A stretch of DNA of 64,000 bases from Microcoleus vaginatus WJT46-NPBG5 (GCA_019359355.1 JAHHHM010000002.1:186001-250000); one strand, 5' to 3'. Shown: positions 46,463 through 56,841, counted from the first letter of the stretch. The notes: a model not told the origin generated them from the letters alone. Numbers and translations are program-made.

Positions 46463-46535
46463 GGTTGTAGAGCGACTCAGCCTATAGGTATAAATACCGA
46501 GGCGCAATAAATCTACCTGGGGTTGTAGAGCGACT
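46463..46535. repeat. Direct repeat of 15 bp, spaced 58 bp
   Basis: GGTTGTAGAGCGACT occurs at 46463-46477 and 46521-46535, identical, with other similarity around. It lies downstream of the small RNA candidate. The function is unknown. Confidence 0.6.
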
Positions 46536-46656
46536 ACTTTAAGGCTTCTTGGGGCATGAAAAACTGTTGATTCTTGAGTCTCTCGTTGTGAGGCGCTATT
46601 TGAGTTGAGACACGTTGCGGCAAAAAACGTTTACCGAACGTGCCATTCAACTCGAA

Positions 46657-47337
46657 CTAAGATCGCGTTGCAGCGCTTGCCTGACGCACACCGGCATCAG
46701 TAGAAACCGATAACGGCGGACGTAGGCACAAATAAACTAATGGGCCAAACACCGGCACCAGTGCAACAGCCCAGAAAACGCGTTGATCCTGAATTCCCCG
46801 CCGCGCCATATCATCCCCCAATACGGTGGGAAATAGCACGCAGAATAAGCAAAATGCCACAGTCATCGCATTGACAAACCGGCTGCTGTGAAACTGCCTA
46901 ACAAAATCTCCCCAGTCGCCGGCTAGCCAACCAAACGCAAGCAAAGCCAGGGTGTTGAGGCTGAGAATTACGCCAGTCCAGCGCGAGTCCATCAATTTGA
47001 GAAACGCATCCTTGTCGCCAAAAAACTGTTGATTTGATTCGCGTAGCGCCAAATAGGGAATCAAACCAATCACGCCGGTTGCCGCGCCGGCAGCCACAAA
47101 CGGCCAGAAAGGAATCTTTTGCATTCTGCCATCAATAAACAGAACACAGCTATAAATCAGCAGCAAAATGCCAATTAAAGCAAATATGGACAGAATAATC
47201 GGGTTGATTGCAGTCCACTGAAGGGTAAATAAATTTTTCAGCAGCGTGATCGAAGCGGCTTGGCGTTCCGGAGTCAGGAAGAAAGCATAGGCAATAAAGC
47301 CGGCCCACAGTAGCCAAAGTGTAATTTTTCTCACCAT
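46657..47337 (-). CDS. Multi-pass membrane protein of unknown function
   Basis: This 226-aa protein has about six membrane helices (for example ITLWLLWAGFIAYAFFL at the start and VFWAVALVPVFGPLVYLCL at the end). A conserved-looking C-terminal block ILGDDMARRGI precedes the final helix. I do not recognise a named family. It probably resides in the plasma or thylakoid membrane. Confidence 0.8.
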   Translation of the reverse strand: MVRKITLWLLWAGFIAYAFFLTPERQAASITLLKNLFTLQWTAINPIILSIFALIGILLLIYSCVLFIDGRMQKIPFWPFVAAGAATGVIGLIPYLALRESNQQFFGDKDAFLKLMDSRWTGVILSLNTLALLAFGWLAGDWGDFVRQFHSSRFVNAMTVAFCLFCVLFPTVLGDDMARRGIQDQRVFWAVALVPVFGPLVYLCLRPPLSVSTDAGVRQASAATRS

Positions 47338-47665
47338 CGTTTTCGCTCGCTGACACTTACTCTTTACTCTTTTACTTTAAAAGTCTCACAACCTGCTTTG
47401 CGACTGCCGACTTCTCAATCTGCGAATCTGATTTTGCTCGATGACTTGCGGTTCTTAGAATTTGGTGGCTGCAATACAAGTAACTCTATCTTTCGGCAGA
47501 TATCAAGGTTGCCTAATCGTGCATAAGTCTTTCTTTGGAGTTATGGCAATCTAAAAAAACATTTCTTAACATGAAGTTACAAAGGCAGTGAAGGAACTCG
47601 AAAAAGACCTCAAGCCCTTAAAACGGTTGATGAATCGAGATATTTCAAGAAAAAGGGCGGAAAAC

Positions 47666-47884
47666 ATGAATAATCAGCAACCTTCCGAACGCTCAATCTT
47701 TTTAGGAAACCTCAGAAACGGGATTTGGCTTTTGGGTCTTTCATCTTGGGTATTTGGCATCACCGATAGAAGTATTGCTTCTTTCTCTGATGGCTATTTA
47801 TCGGCTTTGGATCTGGTGCAATTATTTACAGCATCTTTCTTCTTTGTAAGTTGGCTGTTTTTGAAGCCGGTATCAAAAGCTTAA
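47666..47884 (+). CDS. Small hypothetical membrane protein
   Basis: A 72-aa reading from ATG 47666, with AGGGCGGA upstream; a GTG at 47588 would give 98 aa. Two short hydrophobic stretches (IWLLGLSSWVFGI, about 18-32, and LFTASFFFVSWLFL, about 52-66) suggest a two-helix membrane protein. The family is unknown. Confidence 0.55.
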   Translation: MNNQQPSERSIFLGNLRNGIWLLGLSSWVFGITDRSIASFSDGYLSALDLVQLFTASFFFVSWLFLKPVSKA

Positions 47885-48008
47885 TCTCCCTTGGCTGTAA
47901 TAAGCGTGAAATATCCAAAATCGGGTGAATTTTAGGGCAGCAGAGATAGAGATTTCGCTGATTTCTGCGAAATTGAATCATTCAGTTTTTGAACAAGGCG
48001 AAAGATTT

Positions 48009-48770
48009 TTATTTTGTTCCTTGCAAAAGAACTGACAAAAGGTGGAATGAACGCTGAGGTTTTTTCACAATTGAAAAGGCTGACTGGACTGCCGGCGAGG
48101 CGCTATCTAAAAGTGTTTCGAGTTGGGTGATCGCATCGGGTGGTGTTTGCTGCCGCGCTGTCCAGTCGGCAAAATCAATCGGTAAATCCCATTGTGCGAG
48201 CGCATTTAATGGCATTCCGATGTTATCTCCTGCTGCCTGCCACTCGGAGATCGTCCAGTCGCGACTGTGAGACGGATCTCGCAGCAATTCAACTTGGTTA
48301 ATAAAGGCTGTGAGTTCGGGTTCTTCCGGTGAAACAATGTCTACCAGAAGAAATTGACCACCAGCTTTGAGGACTCGGAAAATTTCAGTCATTGCCGGCA
48401 TTAAGCTGGGGAAGTGATGGGCAACAAACCGGCAGGTAACAATATCAAAGTGCTGATCTGCAAACGGAAGTGAGGATGCGATCGCTTCTTGAAAATGCAC
48501 ATTGGTAATCTTTCGCGCCTCGGCTTGTTGAGTGGCTTCTGCAAGCATTCCCTGACTGATATCGATACCAATCACTTCTTGAACATGAGGTGCAAAGGCA
48601 AATGCCGTGTGGCCGGCTGCACATCCGATATCAAGAACTGTCATATCGGCTGCCGGTTTTGCGGCTTCTACCATCAGTTTAAGATCGTGTCCTTTAGCAA
48701 AGATGGGTGATGTACTATAAGCGCCGGCAGCGCGATCAAACTGTTCTTTAATTTTGTCTTCCGGTTGCAT
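48009..48770 (-). CDS. Class I SAM-dependent methyltransferase (UbiE-like)
   Basis: This 253-aa protein has the SAM-binding block VLDIGCAAGHTAF (about 45), the acidic GIDISQGML and SLPFADQHFDIVTCRFVAHH, typical of UbiE/COQ5-like methyltransferases. The substrate is unknown. It is cytoplasmic and probably monocistronic. Confidence 0.88.
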   Translation of the reverse strand: MQPEDKIKEQFDRAAGAYSTSPIFAKGHDLKLMVEAAKPAADMTVLDIGCAAGHTAFAFAPHVQEVIGIDISQGMLAEATQQAEARKITNVHFQEAIASSLPFADQHFDIVTCRFVAHHFPSLMPAMTEIFRVLKAGGQFLLVDIVSPEEPELTAFINQVELLRDPSHSRDWTISEWQAAGDNIGMPLNALAQWDLPIDFADWTARQQTPPDAITQLETLLDSASPAVQSAFSIVKKPQRSFHLLSVLLQGTK

Positions 48771-48939
48771 TGTGTTTGTCCTCGATTTGGTTAATTAATC
48801 TTGTATTTACTAGGGCGCTTTCACTTGATGCCGGTGAAGTTAGAGATGCCTTGTCGGCTATGGGTTCGCTTCTGGTAATTTTTTGCAATTAACTTATAAC
48901 ATACAGCAAATTATACAACTTGATTTGACAGTAAGTAAA

Positions 48940-49506
48940 ATGAAGAATATTCCACCGTGGCACATAATTATAGTTGACATTTATGCAGTTGCATTTGTCG
49001 TTCAGATAATCTACAATCACCAAATCAAAAAGCCAAAAGACCCTCTCATTTCTCAAACTCGCGCTTTTTACTGTGCCCAGATGCCCGATACCAGTACGGG
49101 TGCAAACGTCTGGACGGTGATGTATCGCAAAGACGATGAGATAAAGCCTTGGTTAAAAATGGTTCCCAGCATGGGTTATGGCTGGGAAACTCAGCAGCGG
49201 TGCGAAAAAACTGCTAAAACGATAGACAAATATCGTAAAGATAGTTTGATGACGTTGGAATACCGCGCAGACCAATTTACCCCAAACCAATTTATCCTCT
49301 GTGCAAAAACTAAAATTAGTGGAGAAAACTGCCCTATTGTTATCACTTTGAACTCAGAAAATGACCCCTACAATGAGCTGCACACAGTTGCGGGTACGCT
49401 TATCGGTGGGTATGGGGCTAAACAAAATTATAAAAATTCAAATACGGCTACTTTGCTTATCGTCAATTTAGCTGATCAGTTGGCAGAGGTAGATAAAAAA
49501 CTCTAA
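48940..49506 (+). CDS. COP23 family protein
   Basis: This 188-aa protein is read from ATG 48940; an in-frame TTG at 48883 adds 19 residues without a ribosome site. It has one N-terminal hydrophobic segment (IIIVDIYAVAFVVQII) that may be a signal anchor, and the COP23 pattern FYCAQ, then VMYRKDDEIKPWLKM, QQRCEKTAKTIDKYRKD and LEYRADQFTPNQFILC. COP23 was described as a circadian-oscillating, membrane-associated cyanobacterial protein. The function is unknown. Confidence 0.85.
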   Translation: MKNIPPWHIIIVDIYAVAFVVQIIYNHQIKKPKDPLISQTRAFYCAQMPDTSTGANVWTVMYRKDDEIKPWLKMVPSMGYGWETQQRCEKTAKTIDKYRKDSLMTLEYRADQFTPNQFILCAKTKISGENCPIVITLNSENDPYNELHTVAGTLIGGYGAKQNYKNSNTATLLIVNLADQLAEVDKKL

Positions 49507-49610
49507 TCTTAAACGGTTAATGAATTATCCCACCTTAAAAAGAAAAGAACAGTGTCTTCCCGCCTTTTTTAAAAAGGAAGATTTAGGAAAATCTCACCTT
49601 CAAACACTTC

Positions 49611-50468
49611 TTAAACATCCTCTGACACTTCATCCTGACTTCCCAGCCCCTCATTAAAACTCGGCCAAATCTGATCACAGAAAAACAGCGTTCCAGATGT
49701 GACGCAGAGGGGAACAGCCAAAAGGTTGAATAAGGGAATACTAATTAATCCCAAACAAACCAGAGCAAAACTCGCAGAAGCCGGCAAACTGCGACGGATG
49801 ATTCCTAATTTATCTTTGAAACTTAAGCGCCGGCGTTCTAAAGGCGCGTCTAGAAAATCTAAACAGACAATGGTAGCTGCCAAGGCAATACCGCCGGCAC
49901 TCGCAATTGCTGTGCCAAATCCGGGTAAGAAATTCAGCAGCAATAAGGGCAAACCTATCTGAATTAAAAGTAGCAACTTATTCAATTCAAACAGCAGCGC
50001 CCGCCCAATATCGCGAGGGATCGCAGCCACTCCACCCTCTGCTTTCGGAAGTTTACCTGTGCGCGACAACTCTAACTGTTCGGAAAGTTGCCCATACCAC
50101 GGTGAACCCAGAATAACGCCAAATTGTACCAGCAAAAAGCCGATGGCAACCAGTAGGAGTGCGACTAACAGAAAGCGCAGCAACCAACCTAACCCAGTGT
50201 CTAGAAAATCCAGTACGGATAACCAAGCCGGTAAGCCGGCAATTAAAGCATCAGTGCGGGCATCCAAAGCGGCAACTAAACCATCAATTCCGTTTAATCC
50301 TGGCAAAAGCAATCCGACATACAAACCAATGCCGGCGACAATATTGACTAAAATGGGAACCAGCACATAGCCCCAAAGACGCGGGGTGCGACTTAAGAAG
50401 ACAATCGCTCGAAATGGGTAAGTAGCCCCTGATACAAATCCCACGGGGGCATGAATTATATTAGACAT
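49611..50468 (-). CDS. EI24 / CysZ-like membrane protein
   Basis: This 285-aa protein starts at ATG 50468 (MSNIIHAPVGFVSGATYPF). It has about four to six membrane helices with EI24 pattern: LWGYVLVPILVNIVAGIGLY, LGSPWYGQLSEQLELSRTG and CLDFLDAPLERRRLSF. Members include the bacterial sulfate-uptake protein CysZ; a sulfate link is not proven here. Confidence 0.88.
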   Translation of the reverse strand: MSNIIHAPVGFVSGATYPFRAIVFLSRTPRLWGYVLVPILVNIVAGIGLYVGLLLPGLNGIDGLVAALDARTDALIAGLPAWLSVLDFLDTGLGWLLRFLLVALLLVAIGFLLVQFGVILGSPWYGQLSEQLELSRTGKLPKAEGGVAAIPRDIGRALLFELNKLLLLIQIGLPLLLLNFLPGFGTAIASAGGIALAATIVCLDFLDAPLERRRLSFKDKLGIIRRSLPASASFALVCLGLISIPLFNLLAVPLCVTSGTLFFCDQIWPSFNEGLGSQDEVSEDV

Positions 50469-50747
50469 TTTTTTTGCTCTGACTGTTCTAGCAATCTTGT
50501 AATACAAGAATTATATTTTTTTATATTTTAGCTGCACTCTGTCGCAGGAACAGTAATCTGCCTGTGCTGCAACTGAAAAATTTACGATTTTCTAACAATT
50601 TAGCTTGGATTGTAATTGATATATTTTTTAAATTAGGAAAGCTTTGCATAACAAGTGTTAGCCGGCAACATTACAAAATAAATTAAGTGAGCGAGGAATA
50701 GAGAACTTTTTATCCTCTAATCCCCAAAATTAGACACTCAATTCTAC

Positions 50748-51704
50748 TTAACCATTGGCACCTTGACTGACAGATCCCTTGCCAAAGAACTTGGGAGGTT
50801 CTGCCATTGTATAAACTTGGGTTTCTGATTCAATTGCCCGCCGCAAATGACCCGGCAGCTGCAAAATTCCCAGCAGGGTAGTGCCGTCAAACATTCGCAA
50901 CCCGCCTGTGGTTTTTTCTGCTAAAATTTCGTCAATTTTAGCCGGTTCAGGACGAGTATTAATCGGCGAGGCAGAGGCTAGCGCAAAACCCCAAGGAGAT
51001 CCATAGGTGGGGATATAGCTGGTGTAAGATTTCACATTGGGGAAAATTGAATTGAGGGTTCGCACAATCCGAGCATGAAGCTTCATTTCAGACGGAGAAA
51101 CCGGCCCTGCTTGCACAACAAAAAACCCGGTTGGTGAGAGCACGCGCTGGACTTTCTCGAAATATTCCTTAGTAAATAGCTGGAAAGATGGCCCAGATTC
51201 GATGGGATCGGAGAGATCGGAAATGACCACATCCCACCGATCATCGGTGGTATCTAAGAAATGCAAAGCGTCACCGATAACAACTTCGGTACGGGGATCA
51301 TCAAAAGCATTTTGGTGCATTTCCGGCAAATGCTGGCGGCAAGCTTCCACCACTTCGCCATCAATGTCAATCATGGCAACTTTCTCAACGCTTTTCCAGC
51401 GCAGCACTTCCCTTACTGTTGCGCCTTCTCCACCGCCAAGGACAAGCACTTTTTTCGGTTCCCCGTGAAATATCATAGCGGGGTGTACGAGTGGCTCGTG
51501 GTAGAGAAACTCGTCGCCGGTGCATGATTGCCATTTGCCGTCGAGCACCAATCCTTTGCCGTAAGCGCCGGTTTCCACGACGTACATTTCTTGAAAATCA
51601 GTTTTTTTGTAGGCGAGGACTCGCGTTACCCCGTGAACATAAATGTCCCAAGGCGTAATGTACTCGCTGATCCAAATATCGGCACGAAGCTCACTACCGG
51701 CCAT
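50748..51704 (-). CDS. speE: Spermidine synthase
   Basis: This 318-aa aminopropyltransferase transfers aminopropyl from decarboxylated SAM to putrescine. I chose ATG 51704, with an ideal AGGAGGGGG upstream. Motifs: MYVVETGAYGKGLVLDG, EFLYHEPLVHPA, VLVLGGGEGATVREVL and VISDLSDPIESGPS. The length is slightly above the E. coli enzyme. It probably supplies polyamines. The next minus-strand gene is EI24, 280 bp away. Confidence 0.95.
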   Translation of the reverse strand: MAGSELRADIWISEYITPWDIYVHGVTRVLAYKKTDFQEMYVVETGAYGKGLVLDGKWQSCTGDEFLYHEPLVHPAMIFHGEPKKVLVLGGGEGATVREVLRWKSVEKVAMIDIDGEVVEACRQHLPEMHQNAFDDPRTEVVIGDALHFLDTTDDRWDVVISDLSDPIESGPSFQLFTKEYFEKVQRVLSPTGFFVVQAGPVSPSEMKLHARIVRTLNSIFPNVKSYTSYIPTYGSPWGFALASASPINTRPEPAKIDEILAEKTTGGLRMFDGTTLLGILQLPGHLRRAIESETQVYTMAEPPKFFGKGSVSQGANG

Positions 51705-52152
51705 GCAATCCCCCTCCTGTTCTTTAATTACACAGACCGTAAGAAATACCACAAAATGGGGTATTGTTGCTAGTCCGCAGGATACGAATAAGCAAGATAA
51801 GGCTGAAAAGGTCAAGGGTGAAAGAAAAAATTGTTTGCGACTGGCAGCTAATTGATGAGGATTTTCAGGAGTAAATGACTAAAATATTAGCAATTCTGCT
51901 ATTTTTTTTGTTTGCTTCACTCAGGATAAATGTTTGGCTTTTTCGCTTTTCTAAAACTGGTTAATAACTGTCCACCAGCCCAGGATATTTTAATTTTTTA
52001 AAGCTTTGCAATAGGTGGAATAACTAAGGTACAACTAGAGGAAGGTTGGGGAAAGGGAAAAGAGGGAAGGGTGAAACAAAATACTCTCTTTTGACTTCTC
52101 CCTGTAGAGAAAATCGCCGGCACACACAAGCTAAGGGCGCGAAACACCAGCA

Positions 52153-53475
52153 ATGAAACAAAAATTTGTGGGTAAAACGTGGCTAGAGACACGCGTTAGA
52201 AACATACTGACGCCTCTGCTTTGGACTCAATCTGTGTCTAGTGCCGGTGATTATGAAACGTGGCGGCACAACTTCATGCAAAACCGGCTACGTCTGGGAT
52301 TGTGGATTGCCTTCACCTCTTTCTTGACATTTACCGGCCTTGAGGTGAGAAATTTTTTGTTTAAAGGCCAGTTTAACTCTACTTGGGTGGTGACGCAAGT
52401 TAGTGTGGAATTGAGTTTACTGGTATGTTTCGCATTACTGCGATCACCACTGGGTAAAAAATATCCAGGTTTAGCATTTCTAATTTTCTCTTGGTCAGTC
52501 ACACTTAGCCCACAAATTAGAGGGACATTCAGCGGTGTTTTAGAGCCTTCTATTCTTGTGTGGCCTTTAATGTTTTTCGGTCAAGCAACGCTGATGCCGG
52601 TACACTGGCGTTTGCACTTAATTTCCCAGTTAGGAGTGTTAGTTTACTGTGCCGGCACCACAGCAGCGCTGAATTTACAGGTCAAAATGCCGGCACCTTG
52701 GATGACACCGGCAGTGCTGTATTTGTATATGTTTTGGATTTGTTTTATTTGCGTTCTCTCGGTATATTTATATGAGCGTGTTCAGCGAGCTGAATTTAAT
52801 GCTCGCCAAGAATTAGAACTTGCCTATGAGAAACTGAAAGCCGAACAGGAACGCTCAGAACGTTTGTTGCTTAATGTTTTGCCAGAGTCTATTGCAATTC
52901 GGTTGAAGCAAGATCACCAAACGATTGCCGAAAGTTTTACAGATGTCACAGTTTTGTTTGCAGATATCGTGGGTTTTACCGAGCTTTCCTCGCAGATTTC
53001 ACCCCCCGAATTAGTGGAGCTTCTTAACCAAATCTTCTCGGCATTTGATCAACTAGCGGAAGATCATGGGTTGGAGAAAATTAAAACCATTGGAGACGCT
53101 TACATGGTTGTTGCCGGCCTGCCCCTGCCTCGAAAAGATCACGCCCAGGCGATTGCTAACATGGCCTTAGATATGCAACGAGAATTGGCAAAATTTAACA
53201 CCAGAACGGGGCAATCCTGTCGAATTCGTATAGGCATTAGCACCGGCCCTGTGGTTGCGGGTGTGATTGGGATCAAAAAGTTTATTTATGACTTGTGGGG
53301 AGATACGGTAAACATGGCAAGTCGCATGGAATCCCAAGGAATTGCCGGCTGCATTCAAGTTACCCACTCAACTTACGATTGTTTAAAAGATCGCTATCAG
53401 TTTGAAGAACGGGGAAGCATCCATGTTAAAGGCAAAGGTGAAATGAAAACTTATTTCCTGATTGGCAAAAAATGA
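52153..53475 (+). CDS. Membrane-bound class III adenylate cyclase
   Basis: This 440-aa protein has about six membrane helices (about 45-215), a short coiled coil (EKLKAEQERSERLLLNVLP), and a class III cyclase domain (about 255-440). Metal-binding Asp is in LFADIVGFTEL, the adenine-specifying Lys in EKIKTIGDAYMV and Asp in YDLWGDTVNMASRM. The pattern fits adenylate rather than guanylate cyclase. The helix layout resembles MASE-type sensors. cAMP made here could act on the cyclic-nucleotide-binding MscS channel. Confidence 0.92.
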   Translation: MKQKFVGKTWLETRVRNILTPLLWTQSVSSAGDYETWRHNFMQNRLRLGLWIAFTSFLTFTGLEVRNFLFKGQFNSTWVVTQVSVELSLLVCFALLRSPLGKKYPGLAFLIFSWSVTLSPQIRGTFSGVLEPSILVWPLMFFGQATLMPVHWRLHLISQLGVLVYCAGTTAALNLQVKMPAPWMTPAVLYLYMFWICFICVLSVYLYERVQRAEFNARQELELAYEKLKAEQERSERLLLNVLPESIAIRLKQDHQTIAESFTDVTVLFADIVGFTELSSQISPPELVELLNQIFSAFDQLAEDHGLEKIKTIGDAYMVVAGLPLPRKDHAQAIANMALDMQRELAKFNTRTGQSCRIRIGISTGPVVAGVIGIKKFIYDLWGDTVNMASRMESQGIAGCIQVTHSTYDCLKDRYQFEERGSIHVKGKGEMKTYFLIGKK

Positions 53476-53723
53476 ACCGAAACATTTTTTCCTTGCTTAT
53501 TTGTTTTGAGGGTTACTTAATCTTGGGCATTAAAAACAACTAAAAGCTTAATTTTTCTTAACCTATCTTGCTAAGTAAAGTATTTCTTGATATTATTTAT
53601 ATAATGTAAATTAACGTTACTTTAGTTATATGAAATAGGAAAAACCTGCATTTTCATTTAAAATTAATGTAATTTCTTTTAAATGAAATTCACACTAAAA
53701 ACTCTCCAGTCTAAAGTTGTCTA

Positions 53724-54761
53724 ATGCAATACAAGCAACTCGGTCAAAGCGATTTATCAATTTCTGAAATTTGTCTTGGCACAATGACTTACGGGCAGCA
53801 AAACACAATAGAAGAAGCCCATCAGCAGCTCGATTATGCGGTTGCTTGTGGGGTAAATTTTATTGATGCGGCTGAAATGTATCCGGTGCCGGCACGACAA
53901 GAAACTCAGGGACGCACTGAAGAATATATTGGGCAGTGGTTAACAAAACAGCAACGGGAGCAGTTAATTATTGCAACAAAAATTGCCGGCCCGACTCGCA
54001 GTATGTCTTGGATTCGAGGAAAAAACCGAGCAATTAACCGGCAGAATGTTGAGCAAGCAGTCAATGACAGTCTTAAACGACTGCAAACCGATTATATTGA
54101 TTTATACCAAATTCACTGGCCAGATCGCTATGTCCCGTTGTTTGGTCAAACAGTTTATGAACCTCATTTAGAACGGGAAACTATACCCATTGCCGAACAG
54201 CTTACGATTTTTGCGGACTTAATTAAAGCCGGCAAGATTCGCTATCTAGGTTTAAGCAATGAAACGCCTTGGGGCGTGAGTGAGTTCTGTCACTTATCCA
54301 AGCAGTTAGGATTGCCGCCGGTGGTGTCTATCCAGAACGCTTATAATTTGCTCAACCGCGTCTTTGAGGGTGCCTTAGCAGAAACCTGCCGGCGAGAAAA
54401 TGTGGGATTACTCGCTTATAGTCCTCTAGGATTTGGCACACTCACCGGCAAGTACCAGCAAGCGCAGCCGACAAACGCACGGATGACTTTATTTTCCAAC
54501 TTTGGTAGCCGGTATCTTAAGCCAAATACAAGTAAAGCGGTCGCAGCTTATATAGAAATTGCCAACAAATATCAGTTAAGTCCGGCTAAAATGGCTTTGG
54601 CATTTGTACGATCTCGCTGGTTTGTCACCAGCACGATTATTGGGGCAACAACTCTTGAACAGTTGAAGGAAAATTTAGAAAGTGTTGAGGTGGTGCTGAA
54701 TCAGGAAATTCTGGCGGATTTGGAGGCGGTACACGCTCAATATCCAAATCCAGCACCTTGA
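53724..54761 (+). CDS. Aldo/keto reductase (Tas-like)
   Basis: This 345-aa enzyme has LGTMTYG near the N-terminus, DAAEMYPVPA (catalytic Asp and Tyr), ATKIAGP (catalytic Lys) and IHWPDRY. The order matches E. coli Tas and related NADPH-dependent aldo/keto reductases. A normal barrel length. The substrate is unknown. Confidence 0.92.
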   Translation: MQYKQLGQSDLSISEICLGTMTYGQQNTIEEAHQQLDYAVACGVNFIDAAEMYPVPARQETQGRTEEYIGQWLTKQQREQLIIATKIAGPTRSMSWIRGKNRAINRQNVEQAVNDSLKRLQTDYIDLYQIHWPDRYVPLFGQTVYEPHLERETIPIAEQLTIFADLIKAGKIRYLGLSNETPWGVSEFCHLSKQLGLPPVVSIQNAYNLLNRVFEGALAETCRRENVGLLAYSPLGFGTLTGKYQQAQPTNARMTLFSNFGSRYLKPNTSKAVAAYIEIANKYQLSPAKMALAFVRSRWFVTSTIIGATTLEQLKENLESVEVVLNQEILADLEAVHAQYPNPAP

Positions 54762-54966
54762 TGAAAGGATTTTTTTCGGTTATTGGTTAAAACTTTTTAA
54801 ACATTAGATGTTTAAACATAGATAAACACAGATGATAGTGCAGTGTGCCAGCAGGAATAGCAGATGTTTTAGTGATAAAAGTAAATATTTTTGAGGGAAG
54901 GAAGAGGTTGCAAAAATCATTAGATAGAATAATAAAATCTGCTGTTTGCAAAACTCTCCCTTACGC

Positions 54967-55902
54967 TCAAAGCTGCTGTTTCAAACTGTCTGTTTTAGCT
55001 TCAGATTCATCTATCATGCTAATTTCCCGATCTTCCATTTCTAGTAATTCCTGGACGGAGACAAATCGGTAGCCACGCAGTTTCAATTCAGCAATAATTG
55101 GCGGCAAAGCTTGTAATGTTCTTGAACGGTTGCCGCCTCCGTCATGCAACAGGACAATTCCCCCCGACTGGGCATTATCAAGTACCGCTTTGACCAATGA
55201 TTGTGGCGAGGTACTTTCCAACCAGTCCAGAGGATCTACTGACCACATAACAACCGCATTCTTCTGGTTTCGTGCATACTCGGCTAAGCCATTCTCCAGC
55301 CGGCCTGCCGGTGGGCGAAAAAGCTGGGTTTTTACCCCCGTTACCTGGAAAATGCGTTTAGATGTATTATCAATTTCTGCTGCTGCTGTAGCCCCATCCA
55401 TCTGATGGGTATAATGATGCCAAGTGTGATTGCCAATTGCGTGCCCTGCTGCAACAACTTGTTTGGCAATATCTGGATAGGTTTGTACGTGTTGCCCAAT
55501 CATAAAGAAAGTAGCCTTTACGTCATATTCTTTTAAAATTCCTAACACTTTTGGCGTTTCTATCCACGGCCCATCGTCAAAGGTGAGGGCGATAACTTTT
55601 TCTTTACTCGACAGTTGGGAGTGATAAATAACCTCTCCTTGAAATCTTGCCGGCGGTGTATAGATTAGGGGGGGATCTGGTTCCACCGACACCGGCTTAG
55701 CTTCGCTGGGTTTGGGTGTTTGTGCGCTGAGTCCTGCTGGGGTTTGCTGTTTTTGCCCAGTAAATTGGATCGTTGCCGGTCGTTGATTTTGAGATAAAGC
55801 TTGCCGCCAAGGTAAGTGCGTACCGATGTTGAACAAGCCGGCGACGGCAACCAGTGTAATTAATGTTCGTTGCTGCCAGCCAAATGAGCCACGCTCTGCC
55901 AT
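54967..55902 (-). CDS. Membrane-anchored polysaccharide deacetylase (NodB-like)
   Basis: This 311-aa protein has an N-terminal anchor (TLITLVAVAGLFNIG) and a Pro/Lys linker to about 95, then a NodB domain with all motifs: TFDDGPW, HTWHHYTH, RPPAGR, DPLDW and LLHDGGG. It should remove acetyl groups from peptidoglycan or another surface polysaccharide outside the membrane. The C-terminal tail is short and acidic. Confidence 0.93.
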   Translation of the reverse strand: MAERGSFGWQQRTLITLVAVAGLFNIGTHLPWRQALSQNQRPATIQFTGQKQQTPAGLSAQTPKPSEAKPVSVEPDPPLIYTPPARFQGEVIYHSQLSSKEKVIALTFDDGPWIETPKVLGILKEYDVKATFFMIGQHVQTYPDIAKQVVAAGHAIGNHTWHHYTHQMDGATAAAEIDNTSKRIFQVTGVKTQLFRPPAGRLENGLAEYARNQKNAVVMWSVDPLDWLESTSPQSLVKAVLDNAQSGGIVLLHDGGGNRSRTLQALPPIIAELKLRGYRFVSVQELLEMEDREISMIDESEAKTDSLKQQL

Positions 55903-56395
55903 ATAATATTTGCCTCACTCCTCATATTCAGAGTCGCGGGATTTTGGTAATTTAAGCGATAAAATTCTTTTGAATAACCGAGGAATCCGGAATTACTTAA
56001 CATAAAAAAACACAGAGAAACTAACCGTTCTCAACGCTAAGGCAAACAGAGTCGGCACACGCTGTTCCCAACAGCCTGGGTTGCCAGAGCGCTGCCGGCA
56101 GAGAGTAGAATAGACACGTGCCCTTGCGCCACTCCTCGATTATAGTGGGCGCACAAGGGCGGCTCAACCAATCTGCCAGAGACAGCAGCGACTGAACTGG
56201 CTGTAACAGACCCTTTCAGCTAACAAACTGTTGCTTAGACAGACAAAACTTAATGTGTTAAGGTACTATTTGTAAATTAGATTCAGTTGTAAGATTGTTT
56301 CTTGGCTGCAGAATCGCCATAGAATGTTTTCTAGTGTATCGGCAGGCATATCTCTGAAACTGAATCTCTACACTTTTTAATGTTGGAGCTATTCC
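55903..56395. other. Intergenic region with a long inverted repeat, upstream of rbp
   Basis: GCCCTTGCGCCACT (56120-56133) and AGTGGGCGCACAAGGGC (56144-56160) form an imperfect hairpin, possibly a terminator-like or small RNA element. The 120 bases before ATG 56396 look like a leader of the rbp gene, which in this family is often cold-regulated post-transcriptionally; I cannot assign sites. Confidence 0.5.
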
Positions 56396-56725
56396 ATGTC
56401 GATCTATGTAGGTAACTTGTCCTACGAAGTAACGCAAGAGGATCTCGTCTCTGTTTTTGCTGAATACGGATCTGTCAAGCGGGTTAATCTGCCCACCGAT
56501 CGTGAAACAGGTCGCCCACGCGGGTTTGGTTTTGTAGAAATGGAAACCGATGCTGAAGAAACGGCGGCAATAGAAGCTTTAGATGGCGCTGAGTGGATGG
56601 GCCGTGACCTCAAAGTGAACAAAGCCAAACCCCGTGAGGATGGAGGGGGCGGAGGTCGCAGCGGTGGAGGAAACCGAGGAGGTGGCGGCGGTTACGGCGG
56701 AAGAGCTTCGCGAGACCGCTACTAA
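56396..56725 (+). CDS. Glycine-rich RRM RNA-binding protein (RbpA1-like)
   Basis: This 109-aa protein has one RRM (1-80) with RNP2 IYVGNL and RNP1 RGFGFVEM, followed by a Gly/Arg-rich tail. The family is induced by cold in filamentous cyanobacteria and helps RNA metabolism. It is followed by rpsU about 116 bp downstream, the known cyanobacterial order. The upstream leader is long. Confidence 0.93.
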   Translation: MSIYVGNLSYEVTQEDLVSVFAEYGSVKRVNLPTDRETGRPRGFGFVEMETDAEETAAIEALDGAEWMGRDLKVNKAKPREDGGGGGRSGGGNRGGGGGYGGRASRDRY

Positions 56726-56841
56726 GGCAGCCTTCATGGCTGACGTTTCCCCTTCGCTGGTAGGGAGTAGGGTCTGTTGTCACTCGTGGTGAACAATTGA
56801 TAACAGACCATTTGATCATTTTTAGTAATCAAGGAGAAAGA

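Larger units (their letters stand above)
46197..46656. other. 460-bp region holding a probable small RNA and a short repeat
   Basis: It lies between two minus-strand genes (MBOAT operon start and the 46657 gene end). It contains the RNA candidate and the direct repeat listed next; nothing else is recognised. Confidence 0.5.
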
